Assembly (NCBI GenBank): GCA_032595675.1
Contig: JAVQMD010000003.1
Location: forward strand, 124,001 to 188,000
Source: Candidatus Electrothrix rattekaaiensis
GTDB lineage: Bacteria > Desulfobacterota > Desulfobulbia > Desulfobulbales > Desulfobulbaceae
Direction of reading: 5' to 3'
Length of the DNA stretch: 64,000 nucleotides
Shown here: positions 1 to 10,499 of the stretch, in pieces
How positions within the stretch are numbered: the first letter of the stretch is position 1
Layout: every line of letters starts with the position of its first letter
Position numbers and translations under genes: made by a program
The notes under the pieces: model-generated
What the model saw: the letters and a program-made list of their open reading frames with translations, nothing else
What the model was told of the DNA's origin: nothing
Database searches by the model: none

Positions 1-51
1 ACTCTGTTGTCGGCCAATCTTGATGGCAATATGCTGCCCCAGAGACATCAT
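1..51 (-). CDS. Partial 5' end of an unidentified gene
   Basis: A reading frame starts with two adjacent ATG codons and runs off the left edge of the window. A purine-rich AAAGGGGGG stretch sits 4-5 nt upstream of the first ATG and would serve as a strong ribosome binding site. Only 17 codons are visible (beginning MMSLGQHIAIKIG), too few to assign a function. It lies downstream of the SDR gene on the same strand and could share its transcript. The call rests only on the ribosome binding site and the open frame. Confidence 0.35.
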   Translation of the reverse strand, partial: MMSLGQHIAIKIGRQQS

Positions 52-188
52 ATAACCCCCCTTTGTCAAGACAGGCACTAATAGCTTTGGTCCAGAGTTC
101 TGTCAGGGCTTCATTCTGGTGTGTTTAAGTTGGTAGCCATAAAATATAAACTTAAACTCTGTATGGTGTGAGGGAAAGCTTGATCTTG

Positions 189-1016
189 CTACAGCACCCC
201 ATTCGGCATATCTGGCACCCGCTCGCTGCCCAGTACAAAACCACCATCCATTCTGAGACAGGATCCGGTCATAAAATCAGCATCCCGGATGAGAAAAAGA
301 ACAGCGCGGGCAACTTCATCGGGTGTGCCGGTTCGCCCTAAGAGCGTATGCTCCAGGAGCTGGCCCCTTTCTGCCTCGCTGAGTACTTCCCAGCCACGTG
401 TCCCAAGGCCGTGCCGTTGGTCCACCAGGCCCAGCATTAATTCGTTCACCCGAATAGTCGGGGCTCCCAACCTAGCCCAGGTCTCAGTTAAAGACGTGAT
501 TCCCCGGTTGGCAGCTGCATAGCCGTCATTAAAGAGTAGACCTGCCGGTCCTGAGCGTCCTGTAACAGCTGCTACAGAAGAAATATTTACAACAGCCGCC
601 TGCTCAGCTTGACGGAGCAAGGGGAGACATTGATTAAAAACAAACCACTTGGCATGAAGGGTCGTTTCCACTTCCAGCTGCCACTGCTCCGCATTCACTG
701 GACGACTGTAGCTGCCATGAACAACCGGCATTCCGCCTCGCTCAACATTATTAACAAGTACATGGAGTACACCGAATTCAACTTCCAAACGATCGACCAT
801 TTCTCCTATAGCGACCGGATTACGCAGATCAACCTCCAAGGTGATATGCCCGGCCCCCATCTTGGAAAACTCAGCTTCCATTTCCCGGCAGGAATTCGGC
901 CAGTCAAACCAAGGAAGAAAGAGACGCATTCCTTCGGAAGCCAATTTTCGGGCAATTGATCTCCCTAGCCCTCTGCTGGCTCCAAGAACCAATGCATTTT
1001 TTCTTTGTATTTTCAT
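189..1016 (-). CDS. SDR-family oxidoreductase with altered catalytic motif
   Basis: A 275-aa classical-length short-chain dehydrogenase/reductase. The Rossmann glycine motif GASRGLG is at residues 12-18, and NNVE at 89-92 stands where the family has NNAG. The catalytic Ser lies in NISS near residue 146, and the C-terminus ends with the usual MTGSCLRMDGG segment. Family members reduce or oxidise carbonyl/alcohol substrates with NAD(P)H in the cytoplasm; the substrate cannot be told here. The catalytic YxxxK reads YAAAN (residues 166-170), so the conserved Lys is Asn. GGAGAG is 5 nt before the ATG. The gene is divergent from secB across a 252-bp gap. Confidence 0.85.
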   Translation of the reverse strand: MKIQRKNALVLGASRGLGRSIARKLASEGMRLFLPWFDWPNSCREMEAEFSKMGAGHITLEVDLRNPVAIGEMVDRLEVEFGVLHVLVNNVERGGMPVVHGSYSRPVNAEQWQLEVETTLHAKWFVFNQCLPLLRQAEQAAVVNISSVAAVTGRSGPAGLLFNDGYAAANRGITSLTETWARLGAPTIRVNELMLGLVDQRHGLGTRGWEVLSEAERGQLLEHTLLGRTGTPDEVARAVLFLIRDADFMTGSCLRMDGGFVLGSERVPDMPNGVL

Positions 1017-1268
1017 TTACTCTCCTACTCAAAATCTGTGGTTGACATTCTGATCAGCGTCACCTATACGTCCCGAATTCTCAATACACTGAAAACTTCT
1101 TGAGTTCAAGAACACTCAATGGTTTAATGCAACTTATGTAAATTCAAGTCGTCAACTTGGCAAAATGCATCTTTATTTAACCGAGCAAAAGGCATAAATC
1201 CTCATGTCGCTTTTCGGCGCATTATCCAACTTGATTTCCACAAAGTAAATCCCTAACAAGGAAAAGAG

Positions 1269-1733
1269 ATGACTGAAGAAAAGGTAGAACAGCCGAATAT
1301 TCCTGTTTTTCGCATGCAAAAACTTTACATCAAAGATCTCTCATTTGAGAATCCCAATGCCCCACAAATATTTCTTCCGCAGGCCCAAGAGCCTAAAGTA
1401 GATTTCAACCTCCAGCTTGGTAACAAAAAAATTGATGATGATCATTATGAAATGACCATCTCCATTACCGCCAAGGTACTTGATCACAAAACTGACGATA
1501 CTGTAATGTTTGTGATCGAACTTGAGCATGCGGCTATCTTTCTGCTCAAGAACATCCCGGAGGAGCATATTCAGCGTGTTCTGGCCGTTGATTGCCCCCT
1601 GATGCTTTTCCCCTTTACCCGCCAGATTGCCTCCCAGCTTTCCGTTGATGGAGGTTTTATGCCCTTCCTTATGGAACCCATTAATTTTGTGGCACTGTAC
1701 GAAAAGGCCCAGCAGCAAAAGAAGGATTCATAA
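1269..1733 (+). CDS. secB: Protein-export chaperone SecB
   Basis: A 154-aa protein that matches SecB along its whole length: the N-terminal YIKDLSFENPNAP block, the central ITAKV beta strand, the hydrophobic AAIFLLKN segment and the C-terminal FMPFLMEPINF segment. SecB is a cytoplasmic homotetramer that keeps precursor proteins unfolded and hands them to SecA for export. The length is normal for the family. A purine-rich AAGGAAAAGAG precedes the ATG. It is monocistronic and ends in a clear terminator 30 bp downstream. Confidence 0.97.
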   Translation: MTEEKVEQPNIPVFRMQKLYIKDLSFENPNAPQIFLPQAQEPKVDFNLQLGNKKIDDDHYEMTISITAKVLDHKTDDTVMFVIELEHAAIFLLKNIPEEHIQRVLAVDCPLMLFPFTRQIASQLSVDGGFMPFLMEPINFVALYEKAQQQKKDS

Positions 1734-1762
1734 TAATCCTCTCAAACTGAATGAACACCACA

Positions 1763-1800
1763 AAAAAAAGCCCGAACAGCTAAGCTGTTCGGGCTTTTTT
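1763..1800. terminator. Bidirectional rho-independent terminator after secB
   Basis: A perfect GC-rich stem (GCCCGAACAGC paired with GCTGTTCGGGC, 3-nt loop) has an A-run on the left and a T-run on the right. It can terminate secB on the plus strand and the convergent pilus operon on the minus strand. Confidence 0.92.
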
Positions 1801-1839
1801 ACATCTTATCATACTACGCTTTGTTTCATTATCTCCTTT

Positions 1840-2871
1840 TCAAGGGAGGCCATACATTACAAAATTATTCATAAGCGCGGTTGTCGCCTTTCTGATTGCG
1901 TGCTCAAAAAGTGTATCGTACTGATTATCAGCGAGAACTGATTCTGGTGCGACCTTCACATCAACTCGATTCGTCCATACAACGCTTGCATCATAAGCAC
2001 TTTGCACCCAAATACGCATTTGAACAACCGCTTGATCGACTCTGCCACCGTGGGTCGCCATATCACCGAGTGCAGCTCCAGCAGCGGCCCATGCTATCGT
2101 ATTCGCGCCTGCACCACCACTGATACCTAAAAAGCCTGTTGAGCTATCAGGGTTCCATGGATTATTCGCGCTCGCACCGACGATGGTTCCCCACGTCCCG
2201 CCAGCAAGCAAGTTATCCCAATTATCATACTTAGCTGAGTCAGCAAATCCAAAAGCCATTCTGCTGGTGCTGCCGATAGCAAAAGGGAGAAGCCCACGTT
2301 TCCAAGGAGCCCAAGTATGCTCCTGTCTGGTTCTGAACTCAAGAATACGACCTCGAATGATATAGTCGGTTCCAAATTGTCTCCCGATTTTCACCACTTC
2401 CTGGGACGTCAGACCATGCGTTCCCGGTCCATCTGGTCGGGCTGTGCTGCTGCCAATATTCAGGTGCTGCATATATCCCTGCAGTTTTTCTTTCATAACG
2501 CCAGACCAATCAGGATCCTGAAGCTCATTAGCAATAGATGCAGAACCAGGATCATCATATGGTGCAATGCTGATAATTTTCTGATCAAGGAGATACTGAA
2601 AAACATCTTCCTGCACTGTTAACCGGAAGCCATTACTTGTGAGGTTGTCTGTCAGTGATTCTGTAATCAGAATATTGCGGCGAAATGCTGATGCAATATT
2701 ATCACCGTTGCTGTAATCGGCAAAAGGTAAAATAACAGCAGACATGCCTTTGCCTCGACCATTAGGATCTACCTGAGCCGGGACCATTAAGGTTTTAACA
2801 GTGTTTTTACCGCAACCGGTGACTGCACCGATTAATACTATCCCGATGGATATGTATTTCAGCAGGTTCAT
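1840..2871 (-). CDS. Unassigned lipoprotein ending the pilus operon (weakly CsgG/HfaB-like)
   Basis: A 343-aa protein with a lipoprotein signal whose lipobox VTGC puts the lipidated Cys at about residue 20. GGGAG stands shortly before the ATG. The mature part begins with a VILPFADYSNGDN-like strand, then has DYIIRGRILEF, a glycine/alanine-rich stretch around residues 215-265, and a QMRIWVQSAYDASVVWTNRV strand region. That order resembles outer-membrane lipoproteins of the CsgG/HfaB type, but this is pattern-based only. It is the last gene of the pil operon, 51 bp after the secretin gene, so a role as an accessory outer-membrane or pilotin-like factor is possible. Confidence 0.55.
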   Translation of the reverse strand: MNLLKYISIGIVLIGAVTGCGKNTVKTLMVPAQVDPNGRGKGMSAVILPFADYSNGDNIASAFRRNILITESLTDNLTSNGFRLTVQEDVFQYLLDQKIISIAPYDDPGSASIANELQDPDWSGVMKEKLQGYMQHLNIGSSTARPDGPGTHGLTSQEVVKIGRQFGTDYIIRGRILEFRTRQEHTWAPWKRGLLPFAIGSTSRMAFGFADSAKYDNWDNLLAGGTWGTIVGASANNPWNPDSSTGFLGISGGAGANTIAWAAAGAALGDMATHGGRVDQAVVQMRIWVQSAYDASVVWTNRVDVKVAPESVLADNQYDTLFEHAIRKATTALMNNFVMYGLP

Positions 2872-2922
2872 ATGCTACTCCCAAATAGAGTGAAAACGAA
2901 ACTAACCTATTTTCTCGCTAAA

Positions 2923-4773
2923 TTAAATAATACGTGGTCTCAGCAGAATGATCAACTCACGCTTTGTTTTTTTCTTTTCCTCGTAACCGAACAAATATTT
3001 CAAATACGGTATGTTTTCTGTTCCAAAAAGAAAATCTCCGTCACTCGCCTCCGTTTCAGAGATAAGCCCTCCGACCACGAGCATCGAACCATTTTTAACC
3101 TTCACAGTGGTACTCATTTCCCGCTTATTTACGATAGGGAGGCCAACCTTACCCTCACCGACCGTTACATACTCAATCGGTTCCATCAGCTCTGAAGTTA
3201 TCGGCACCAAATTCATAATGACTTCATCATTGTTCCTGATGACAGCAGATAAAGCAAGTCCAATACCAGAAAGAAGCTGTTCAGTATTCACCGTAAATGT
3301 GGTTTTATTCTCCGTAGTGCTGGATTCAATACTGTTGATAAAAGTGACCTCACGCCCAACGCTGATAAGCGCGGGCTGACCATTCATTACACTAATTTTC
3401 GGATTCGAAAGGACAGAGGTCTTTCCTTGCTGTTTCAGCGCATTGATAAACTTATCAAATGAAAAGGCCGTCAGATTTATTCCGGCAGCTGCCGCATTAA
3501 ATGCCCCACCGGTAATTAAAGTTGCTATTGTACTACTTGTCCCGGCAACAACTTCTCCAATGTTTGAAGCAATATTTTCGGTAAGATTTTCCCCTAGATC
3601 AGTAGTAGTTAGAGTTGCAGATGTTGCAGGTTCATCTCCAGTGGTATTTTCGTCAACCAGCTCATTTGATAGGCCACTTGTAATTGTATCTGTAACGGAA
3701 TTTAGAGTTGTATTCGTTGAAGTATTAACGCTTCCATACTCCTCACTCCTATCCTTGCTGTAGTAATCGCTGACTCCGATCGATCCACCAGCAAAAGTTA
3801 AATTTTGAAGTAATGTTTGCCAGTTAATACCAAGTGAGGAATTATTTGCCAGCTGAACTTCAATAATTTTGGCCTCAATAATAATCTGCTTATACAGTTC
3901 TCGCTCAAGCGTTTCCAGATAGTTAGCAATTCTCTTTTGTAAGGATTTGGGAGCATGGACTGTTATCAAACCAACAGGTTTATCAATGGTGTAGCTTGAC
4001 TCGGTGGAGGACACCCTACGCGACGGCCCTTTTGCTGGCTTTTCTTCCTCCTCCCCGTCCTTTTCTATATCTCCACCACTATCTTCTTCTTCTTCAGGAT
4101 TCGTTATTGTTGCACTCCATGTCGATAAGAGGCTATCAATATTCTTCTGAATGTTCTCCCAAATATCAAAGGCGTTTCCTTTACTGTCAATGCGTATATC
4201 ACTACCGAATGAATTCCCCCCGATTGCGGTATTATACTCCTGCTTAACAAAGGGCATAGCAATCTGATATTGTTTCGTTTCCCTGTATTTTACAATAAGA
4301 GTAGAACCCTGCACTTCATGGAAATAATCCAGCTGGCGTAATATATTATCAATCGCTTCATAAAAATTATCATCGGCAGTGACATCAATATCGACACTAA
4401 GATCCTGATTCACATCACTGGCCCAACTCAGGCTCATTTTTTTATTTCTGATCAGGGCTTTCATTGCTTCCCGCAGAGTTATCGGCTCATGCGTTGTGAT
4501 GTCTGCGCCGACCTTGAGCTGGAATTCGTCAGAAGCCTCGCTATCAAGCATAGCGTTCGCCTCATCATCGTTAATCATGTATCCTGCCCTTTGAAAACGT
4601 TGCGGCAACAAAGAAGGCTCAATCACCGTACGTTGTTTTTTTTCAGGGGCTGTAAGGCTAGCAGGTTTACTGTTTTCATCTTCTGACTTCTTACCCACGC
4701 ATGAGCAAAGGAGAAGAGCAACCCCTGCCACCGCTAACACACTGTGCAATAATCGAGTATTGCTTTTCATCAT
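2923..4773 (-). CDS. Type IV pilus/MSHA-type secretin (MshL/PilQ-like)
   Basis: A 616-aa secretin, the outer-membrane ring through which the pilus passes. A signal peptide ends at the lipobox LCSC, so it is probably lipidated. An N-terminal short domain (about 75-170) is followed by an acidic Glu/Asp-rich linker near residues 215-240 that looks like an insertion. An N1-type domain spans about 260-310 and the C-terminal secretin domain about 430-616, with SVMNGQPALISVGREVTF and VVGGLISE. The short N-terminal half without AMIN domains is more like MshL than classical PilQ. AMIN and a second secretin-N domain are in the preceding gene, which ends 53 bp upstream. Confidence 0.9.
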   Translation of the reverse strand: MMKSNTRLLHSVLAVAGVALLLCSCVGKKSEDENSKPASLTAPEKKQRTVIEPSLLPQRFQRAGYMINDDEANAMLDSEASDEFQLKVGADITTHEPITLREAMKALIRNKKMSLSWASDVNQDLSVDIDVTADDNFYEAIDNILRQLDYFHEVQGSTLIVKYRETKQYQIAMPFVKQEYNTAIGGNSFGSDIRIDSKGNAFDIWENIQKNIDSLLSTWSATITNPEEEEDSGGDIEKDGEEEEKPAKGPSRRVSSTESSYTIDKPVGLITVHAPKSLQKRIANYLETLERELYKQIIIEAKIIEVQLANNSSLGINWQTLLQNLTFAGGSIGVSDYYSKDRSEEYGSVNTSTNTTLNSVTDTITSGLSNELVDENTTGDEPATSATLTTTDLGENLTENIASNIGEVVAGTSSTIATLITGGAFNAAAAGINLTAFSFDKFINALKQQGKTSVLSNPKISVMNGQPALISVGREVTFINSIESSTTENKTTFTVNTEQLLSGIGLALSAVIRNNDEVIMNLVPITSELMEPIEYVTVGEGKVGLPIVNKREMSTTVKVKNGSMLVVGGLISETEASDGDFLFGTENIPYLKYLFGYEEKKKTKRELIILLRPRII

Positions 4774-4826
4774 GCCTTCCTTAAGAATAATTCTTTCTTA
4801 TCGTTAAGTTATTTTGGACGTTGGGA

Positions 4827-6488
<1,662 letters not shown>

Positions 6489-6490
6489 TT

Positions 6491-7018
6491 TTATTTATCT
6501 CCCTCTTTTTTCAGACGCATTATGATTTCCTTTGTAACGACCCTACCAGTCTTCGTTGTATAACTTTCTGTTATTTCAATTCGCTCATCTGTGATTCGAT
6601 TAATAGTACCATGTCTACCGATAAGCATATTTTCATCCAAGCGATAGCCTTTTCCTGCAACATCTTCAACCATAGCTACATTCCTGTTCCCAATTTTCAA
6701 TAGGGCAACCAGCCTCAGTTGCCCCGGTTCAAACAGTTGCATGCCTGTTAATGGTTTTCCTTTCTCGTTTTCTATTGGCGTATCGTCTATCTCGTCTCTA
6801 CCGCTATCTTTAGAAAGGAAAGGAAGAAAAGGGTCAGACCTTCCTTCAATCTTGTATTGAAATTTATCGACCTCCCGTAATTCTTGCTTTCCTCTTGCTT
6901 GCGTATCTTCACTGATAATATCATCTTCAACCGCCCAAATCACGCCGCCATTCAGTAATACTGCCACTACGAATAGCATTAATACAGCAACCAGATGTTT
7001 TTTTACAATAAGCTTCAT
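6491..7018 (-). CDS. pilP: Type IV pilus alignment lipoprotein-like protein PilP
   Basis: A 175-aa protein with an N-terminal membrane or signal segment (residues 8-29) and no lipobox Cys, unlike many PilP proteins. The periplasmic part contains YKIEGRSDPF and FEPGQLRLVALLKIGNRNVAMVED, the hallmark of the PilP beta domain. PilP links the inner-membrane PilN/PilO pair to the secretin N domains. It lies between pilO and the AMIN/TPR gene, with a 28-bp gap after pilO. Confidence 0.92.
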   Translation of the reverse strand: MKLIVKKHLVAVLMLFVVAVLLNGGVIWAVEDDIISEDTQARGKQELREVDKFQYKIEGRSDPFLPFLSKDSGRDEIDDTPIENEKGKPLTGMQLFEPGQLRLVALLKIGNRNVAMVEDVAGKGYRLDENMLIGRHGTINRITDERIEITESYTTKTGRVVTKEIIMRLKKEGDK

Positions 7019-7046
7019 TGAAATCTTTCAGCCTGTTTGTCTTTTT

Positions 7047-7667
7047 TCATTTCGCCGGGGCACTGACTTGCTGGTTAGTAAAACGATAGGTCAGTAAATT
7101 GCAGGAGGAGCTGAGCAGCATCTCTCCCTCTACTTGTTTAGGAGATCCCATTTTGATATCTTTCACGGTTACAATCCGTTCAAGCTTGCTTACTTGATCA
7201 AGAAAATAACCGACATTATGATAAGGACCGCTGACTTGGATACTAATGGGTATCTCTGCGTAGAAGTCTTTAGGCGTTTCATTACCCGGAGTAAACGTGT
7301 TAAAATCAAGGCCCGCACTTGTCCCGTGATCAGAAATACTCGTCAGTAGTGCTGGAATTTCCTTCGTCTTAGGTAGAACAATGGAAATCTCCTCAAATCG
7401 TTTTTCTGCCTCTGCCAGTTCGGCCTTATGCTGATCTAAATTCTTTGCAGCTTTTTCTGCCTTATCAACATCTGCCTGTAAGGAAACTTTTTGAGACTCT
7501 AATTTTTTAATCTCTTCTAAATTTGGTGCTAAAACAAGAAGATAAAAACCGACAAGCAGAGCTGCCACCACAACAATAACAGCAACTATCTTAATCTTTT
7601 GATCAAGAGGAACATACTTTTCTTCGACAAAAACATCAAACTTTGACTTTGTGCTTTCGGAGGCCAT
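7047..7667 (-). CDS. pilO: Type IV pilus inner-membrane protein PilO
   Basis: A 206-aa protein with a short cytoplasmic N-terminus, one membrane segment (about 26-47), a coiled coil (about 50-95) and a ferredoxin-like periplasmic domain with LPKTKEIPALLTSIS and ISIQVSGPYHNVGYFLDQVSK. PilO forms heterodimers with PilN in the inner-membrane alignment complex. Only 9 bp separate it from pilN, so the two are surely co-transcribed. Confidence 0.94.
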   Translation of the reverse strand: MASESTKSKFDVFVEEKYVPLDQKIKIVAVIVVVAALLVGFYLLVLAPNLEEIKKLESQKVSLQADVDKAEKAAKNLDQHKAELAEAEKRFEEISIVLPKTKEIPALLTSISDHGTSAGLDFNTFTPGNETPKDFYAEIPISIQVSGPYHNVGYFLDQVSKLERIVTVKDIKMGSPKQVEGEMLLSSSCNLLTYRFTNQQVSAPAK

Positions 7668-7676
7668 AATTTTTTA

Positions 7677-8264
7677 TTATTTCTTCTCGCCTGTTTCTTT
7701 TGAAGCCTCATCATCCGTTCCAGGGAGAGTGACAGAACAGGATAGAGAAAATCTTTTCAAATTTCTTCCTCCATACTTGCTCAAGGCAGAACGTTTCAAT
7801 GTCACATCTGTGAGATAATCAGACGTTTTTAACTCTTCAAGATAGTCGGCAATCGTCCGGTTATCCAGAGCCATCCCGCTCAATTGCAAGCTGCTGGCAT
7901 TCTGAGCGAAAGTGGTCAACCACATACGTTCATGTGGTGTTATCCGGGCAATCTCATCTAAAATACGCACTGTAAGTTGAGATTTTTTTTCCAGTTCATG
8001 AACAATGCCTATCTGTTGCTCTACAAGCTGCTTCTGCTTTTCCAGCTTAACGATCAAGTCGAGCGTCTTTTGCAGCTCTTTCTTTCGCGCTGTTAGATCA
8101 TCAATACTTTTTTCCAACCCACTGACTTTGACGGATAAGAAACCGGTCCCTAACAATAAAATGGTAAGAGTTGCAATTATAGCAGCTCCGCTCACGGCAA
8201 GTTGCCTTACCGCCCGCGCCTTCTGTTTCATCTGCCGCACAGGCAGGAGATTAATCCGGATCAT
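7677..8264 (-). CDS. pilN: Type IV pilus inner-membrane protein PilN
   Basis: A 195-aa protein that begins MIRINLLP, the conserved cytoplasmic PilN motif that docks in PilM. A membrane segment follows (about 22-47), then a Lys/Glu-rich coiled coil and a periplasmic domain with MWLTTFAQNASSLQLSGMA. It lies 3 bp after the pilM stop. The conserved motif, size and position make this call secure. Confidence 0.95.
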   Translation of the reverse strand: MIRINLLPVRQMKQKARAVRQLAVSGAAIIATLTILLLGTGFLSVKVSGLEKSIDDLTARKKELQKTLDLIVKLEKQKQLVEQQIGIVHELEKKSQLTVRILDEIARITPHERMWLTTFAQNASSLQLSGMALDNRTIADYLEELKTSDYLTDVTLKRSALSKYGGRNLKRFSLSCSVTLPGTDDEASKETGEKK

Positions 8265-8267
8265 ATC

Positions 8268-9323
8268 TTAAAATTCTGCTGGCCGAATTGCCAATCCAGC
8301 CGCTATAGACATTTCAGGAGCAACAGCTTCAAGGTATTCCAAATCGATCTTTTTTTCATTAACTTTCATCCCTTCAAAAGGATTAAAAACAATAACTTCA
8401 AGACCGGTTTCACTGGCAAGATAACTTTTCAAGCCGCGAACCTTGGAGCCACCGCCGCTAAGAACAAGAGCAGAAAGCGGCTTTTTGGGATTATTATTGC
8501 TATAAAGGTCAATAGCCTTTTTTACTTCCAACACCCACCTAGTACAAATCTGAGTAAAAATCTCATGCAACTCCTCCTTATGTTCCTCTTGAGCCTCAAC
8601 CCTGCCTATTTTAATCTGCTCAGCCTCTTCATAATCAAGGTCAAGAGTATTGGCAATTTCTCGGCTCAAATCGTCACTGCCCATGACCACATCTCGGGCA
8701 AGGACGGAGGCACCACCTGCAATAATATTGATATTCAATTTAGACGCTCCGATATCAATCAGGCAAACATTTTTATCACCACCCGATACCGTTGTCCAAA
8801 TATTTTCCAAGGCAAAACCATCAACATCGACCAATGCGGGCACAAGTTTTTGCGCTTCTAACATTGAACGATAACCGTCAATCACCTCTTTTTTGGCTGC
8901 CACCAACATAACTTCACTACGATCAAATTCATCTTCCCCGGCCTTGAGCACCTGGAAATCTAAATATACCTCATTAATATCGAAGGGAATGTATTGCTCA
9001 GCCTCTTCATTGAGGCGTTCTGCAAGTTCTTCCTCACTCTCCATTTCAATATTAATCTTCTTAACAATAACAGAATAGCCGGAGATTGACAGCCCGACAC
9101 GCTCTTTATTTTTTATTTTGAGATTCTTACATAATTCTGCAATGGCATTCCCAACATCCTCTGCATCCTGCAAAACGCCATCCTCAACAGCACCGGGCGA
9201 GATCGCAGCAGTACCGAGGGCGATAAGTTGATAACCGTCCTTGCCAGTTTTTTGAACCTGACAAATTTTTACCGCATGGGAGCCAATATCAATCCCAACG
9301 ACAAATTTCTCTTTTTTTGCCAT
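8268..9323 (-). CDS. pilM: Type IV pilus actin-like ATPase PilM
   Basis: A 351-aa cytoplasmic actin-fold protein. The phosphate-1 motif VGIDIGSHAVKI is at residues 8-19, NEEAEQYIPFDINEVYLDFQ lies in the middle, and LVLSGGGSKVRGL is the adenosine motif. PilM binds the PilN N-terminus and connects cytoplasmic motors to the PilNOP complex. It is the first gene of a seven-gene minus-strand operon. The pilin, motor ATPase and prepilin peptidase genes are not in this window. Confidence 0.96.
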   Translation of the reverse strand: MAKKEKFVVGIDIGSHAVKICQVQKTGKDGYQLIALGTAAISPGAVEDGVLQDAEDVGNAIAELCKNLKIKNKERVGLSISGYSVIVKKINIEMESEEELAERLNEEAEQYIPFDINEVYLDFQVLKAGEDEFDRSEVMLVAAKKEVIDGYRSMLEAQKLVPALVDVDGFALENIWTTVSGGDKNVCLIDIGASKLNINIIAGGASVLARDVVMGSDDLSREIANTLDLDYEEAEQIKIGRVEAQEEHKEELHEIFTQICTRWVLEVKKAIDLYSNNNPKKPLSALVLSGGGSKVRGLKSYLASETGLEVIVFNPFEGMKVNEKKIDLEYLEAVAPEMSIAAGLAIRPAEF

Positions 9324-9623
9324 GCTGTTTCTTTCTTATTTTTATGAGCAGCTACCAGCCAAGAGCAGTGGCACCGTAAAAAAAATGACTCCCCACCAAA
9401 AGTCCAAACGTATAAACATAATAGGTCATAAAAAAAGAAAAATGTCAAGAAAAGCATTTCTTTTTTCAGAAAATTAACGAACCGAATCAACGTTTCGTTC
9501 TCGCAGAATATTTCTCAAACAAAAACCCTTTTAAAAAACAACTAACTAGACTTCTCTTATGCTGCGACCAACAATTGCCGCTTGAATTTATTCTTTTTTT
9601 CGTCTATTTAACATTATTTCTTC
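9324..9623. other. Divergent intergenic region pilM-lepB
   Basis: An AT-rich 300-bp region that must hold the promoters of the pil operon (minus strand) and lepB (plus strand). I see no clear paired -35/-10 boxes, no long inverted repeat and no credible small gene. Confidence 0.5.
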
Positions 9624-10361
9624 ATGTTAAGCTCCATATATTCTGAAACCCTTACACGTTTTCAGACCTTAATCGACCTGAACTACTCTGAAAAACACAC
9701 CATCCAAACCATGAAAAATAATCAAGCCGGGAAACAGAAGTCAGCTGCTCGCGAATATACTGAAGCCATAGTGATAGCCCTTATCCTTGCGTTCTTTATA
9801 CGAACTTTTATAGTTCAAGCCTTTAAAATTCCGTCGGGTTCGATGTTACAGACTTTATTCATTGGCGATCACATTTTAGTGAGTAAATTTATTTACGGGA
9901 TTAAAAATCCTTTTTCCGGCTCAGTGCTGATCCCGATAAAATCGCCCAAACGAGGTGATATTGTTGTCTTTAAATACCCTAAAGATCCAAAGCTAGATTA
10001 CATCAAACGAGTCGTCGCCACTGCTGGTGACACTGTAGAAATAAAGGATAAAAAAGTTTTTATTAACGGTGCATCGCCGAAACATCGCTACGGAGAATTC
10101 AGAGACCCGCACTTCCTTCCGCCGTCTGAAGGACCGCGTGATAATCTCGGTCCGATCACTGTGCCGGACGGGCATATTTTCGTTATGGGAGACAACCGAG
10201 ATAACTCCTATGACAGCAGATTCTGGGGTTTTGTGAACCTTGATGCCGTTCGCGGCAAGGCTTTTATCATTTACTGGTCATGGGATGTCAAAAAGCCTCT
10301 CCTTTCTTGGGAGCGCTTCTCCTCTGTCCGCTGGAGCAGGATCGGCAACATTCTCCATTGA
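9624..10361 (+). CDS. lepB: Signal peptidase I
   Basis: A 245-aa inner-membrane serine protease that removes signal peptides from exported proteins. One membrane segment (about 48-66) is followed by box B KIPSGSM with the nucleophile Ser at residue 73. Box D DYIKRVVATAGD contains the catalytic Lys, and box E is GDNRDNSYDSR. Neither the first ATG nor the in-frame ATG at 9711 has a good ribosome binding site. The protein starting at 9711 would be 216 aa, closer to the usual size. Confidence 0.95.
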   Translation: MLSSIYSETLTRFQTLIDLNYSEKHTIQTMKNNQAGKQKSAAREYTEAIVIALILAFFIRTFIVQAFKIPSGSMLQTLFIGDHILVSKFIYGIKNPFSGSVLIPIKSPKRGDIVVFKYPKDPKLDYIKRVVATAGDTVEIKDKKVFINGASPKHRYGEFRDPHFLPPSEGPRDNLGPITVPDGHIFVMGDNRDNSYDSRFWGFVNLDAVRGKAFIIYWSWDVKKPLLSWERFSSVRWSRIGNILH

Positions 10362-10499
10362 TATTTGCTCTCTTTATTCGTCGAAGGCTCTTTTCCTCTT
10401 GCCATCATCGGATGATTGTTGCAAAGATAAACAGCGTGTCTTGGCGGACTCCTGTCCTACGCAGCCCGTAGATTTACTTTACTCTGGACTGGTTTGATT

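Noticed and set aside
10240-10497. 85-codon frame between lepB and pyrB
   Set aside because: Most of it overlaps lepB in another frame, it has no ribosome binding site and the remainder is in a short spacer; a chance frame.
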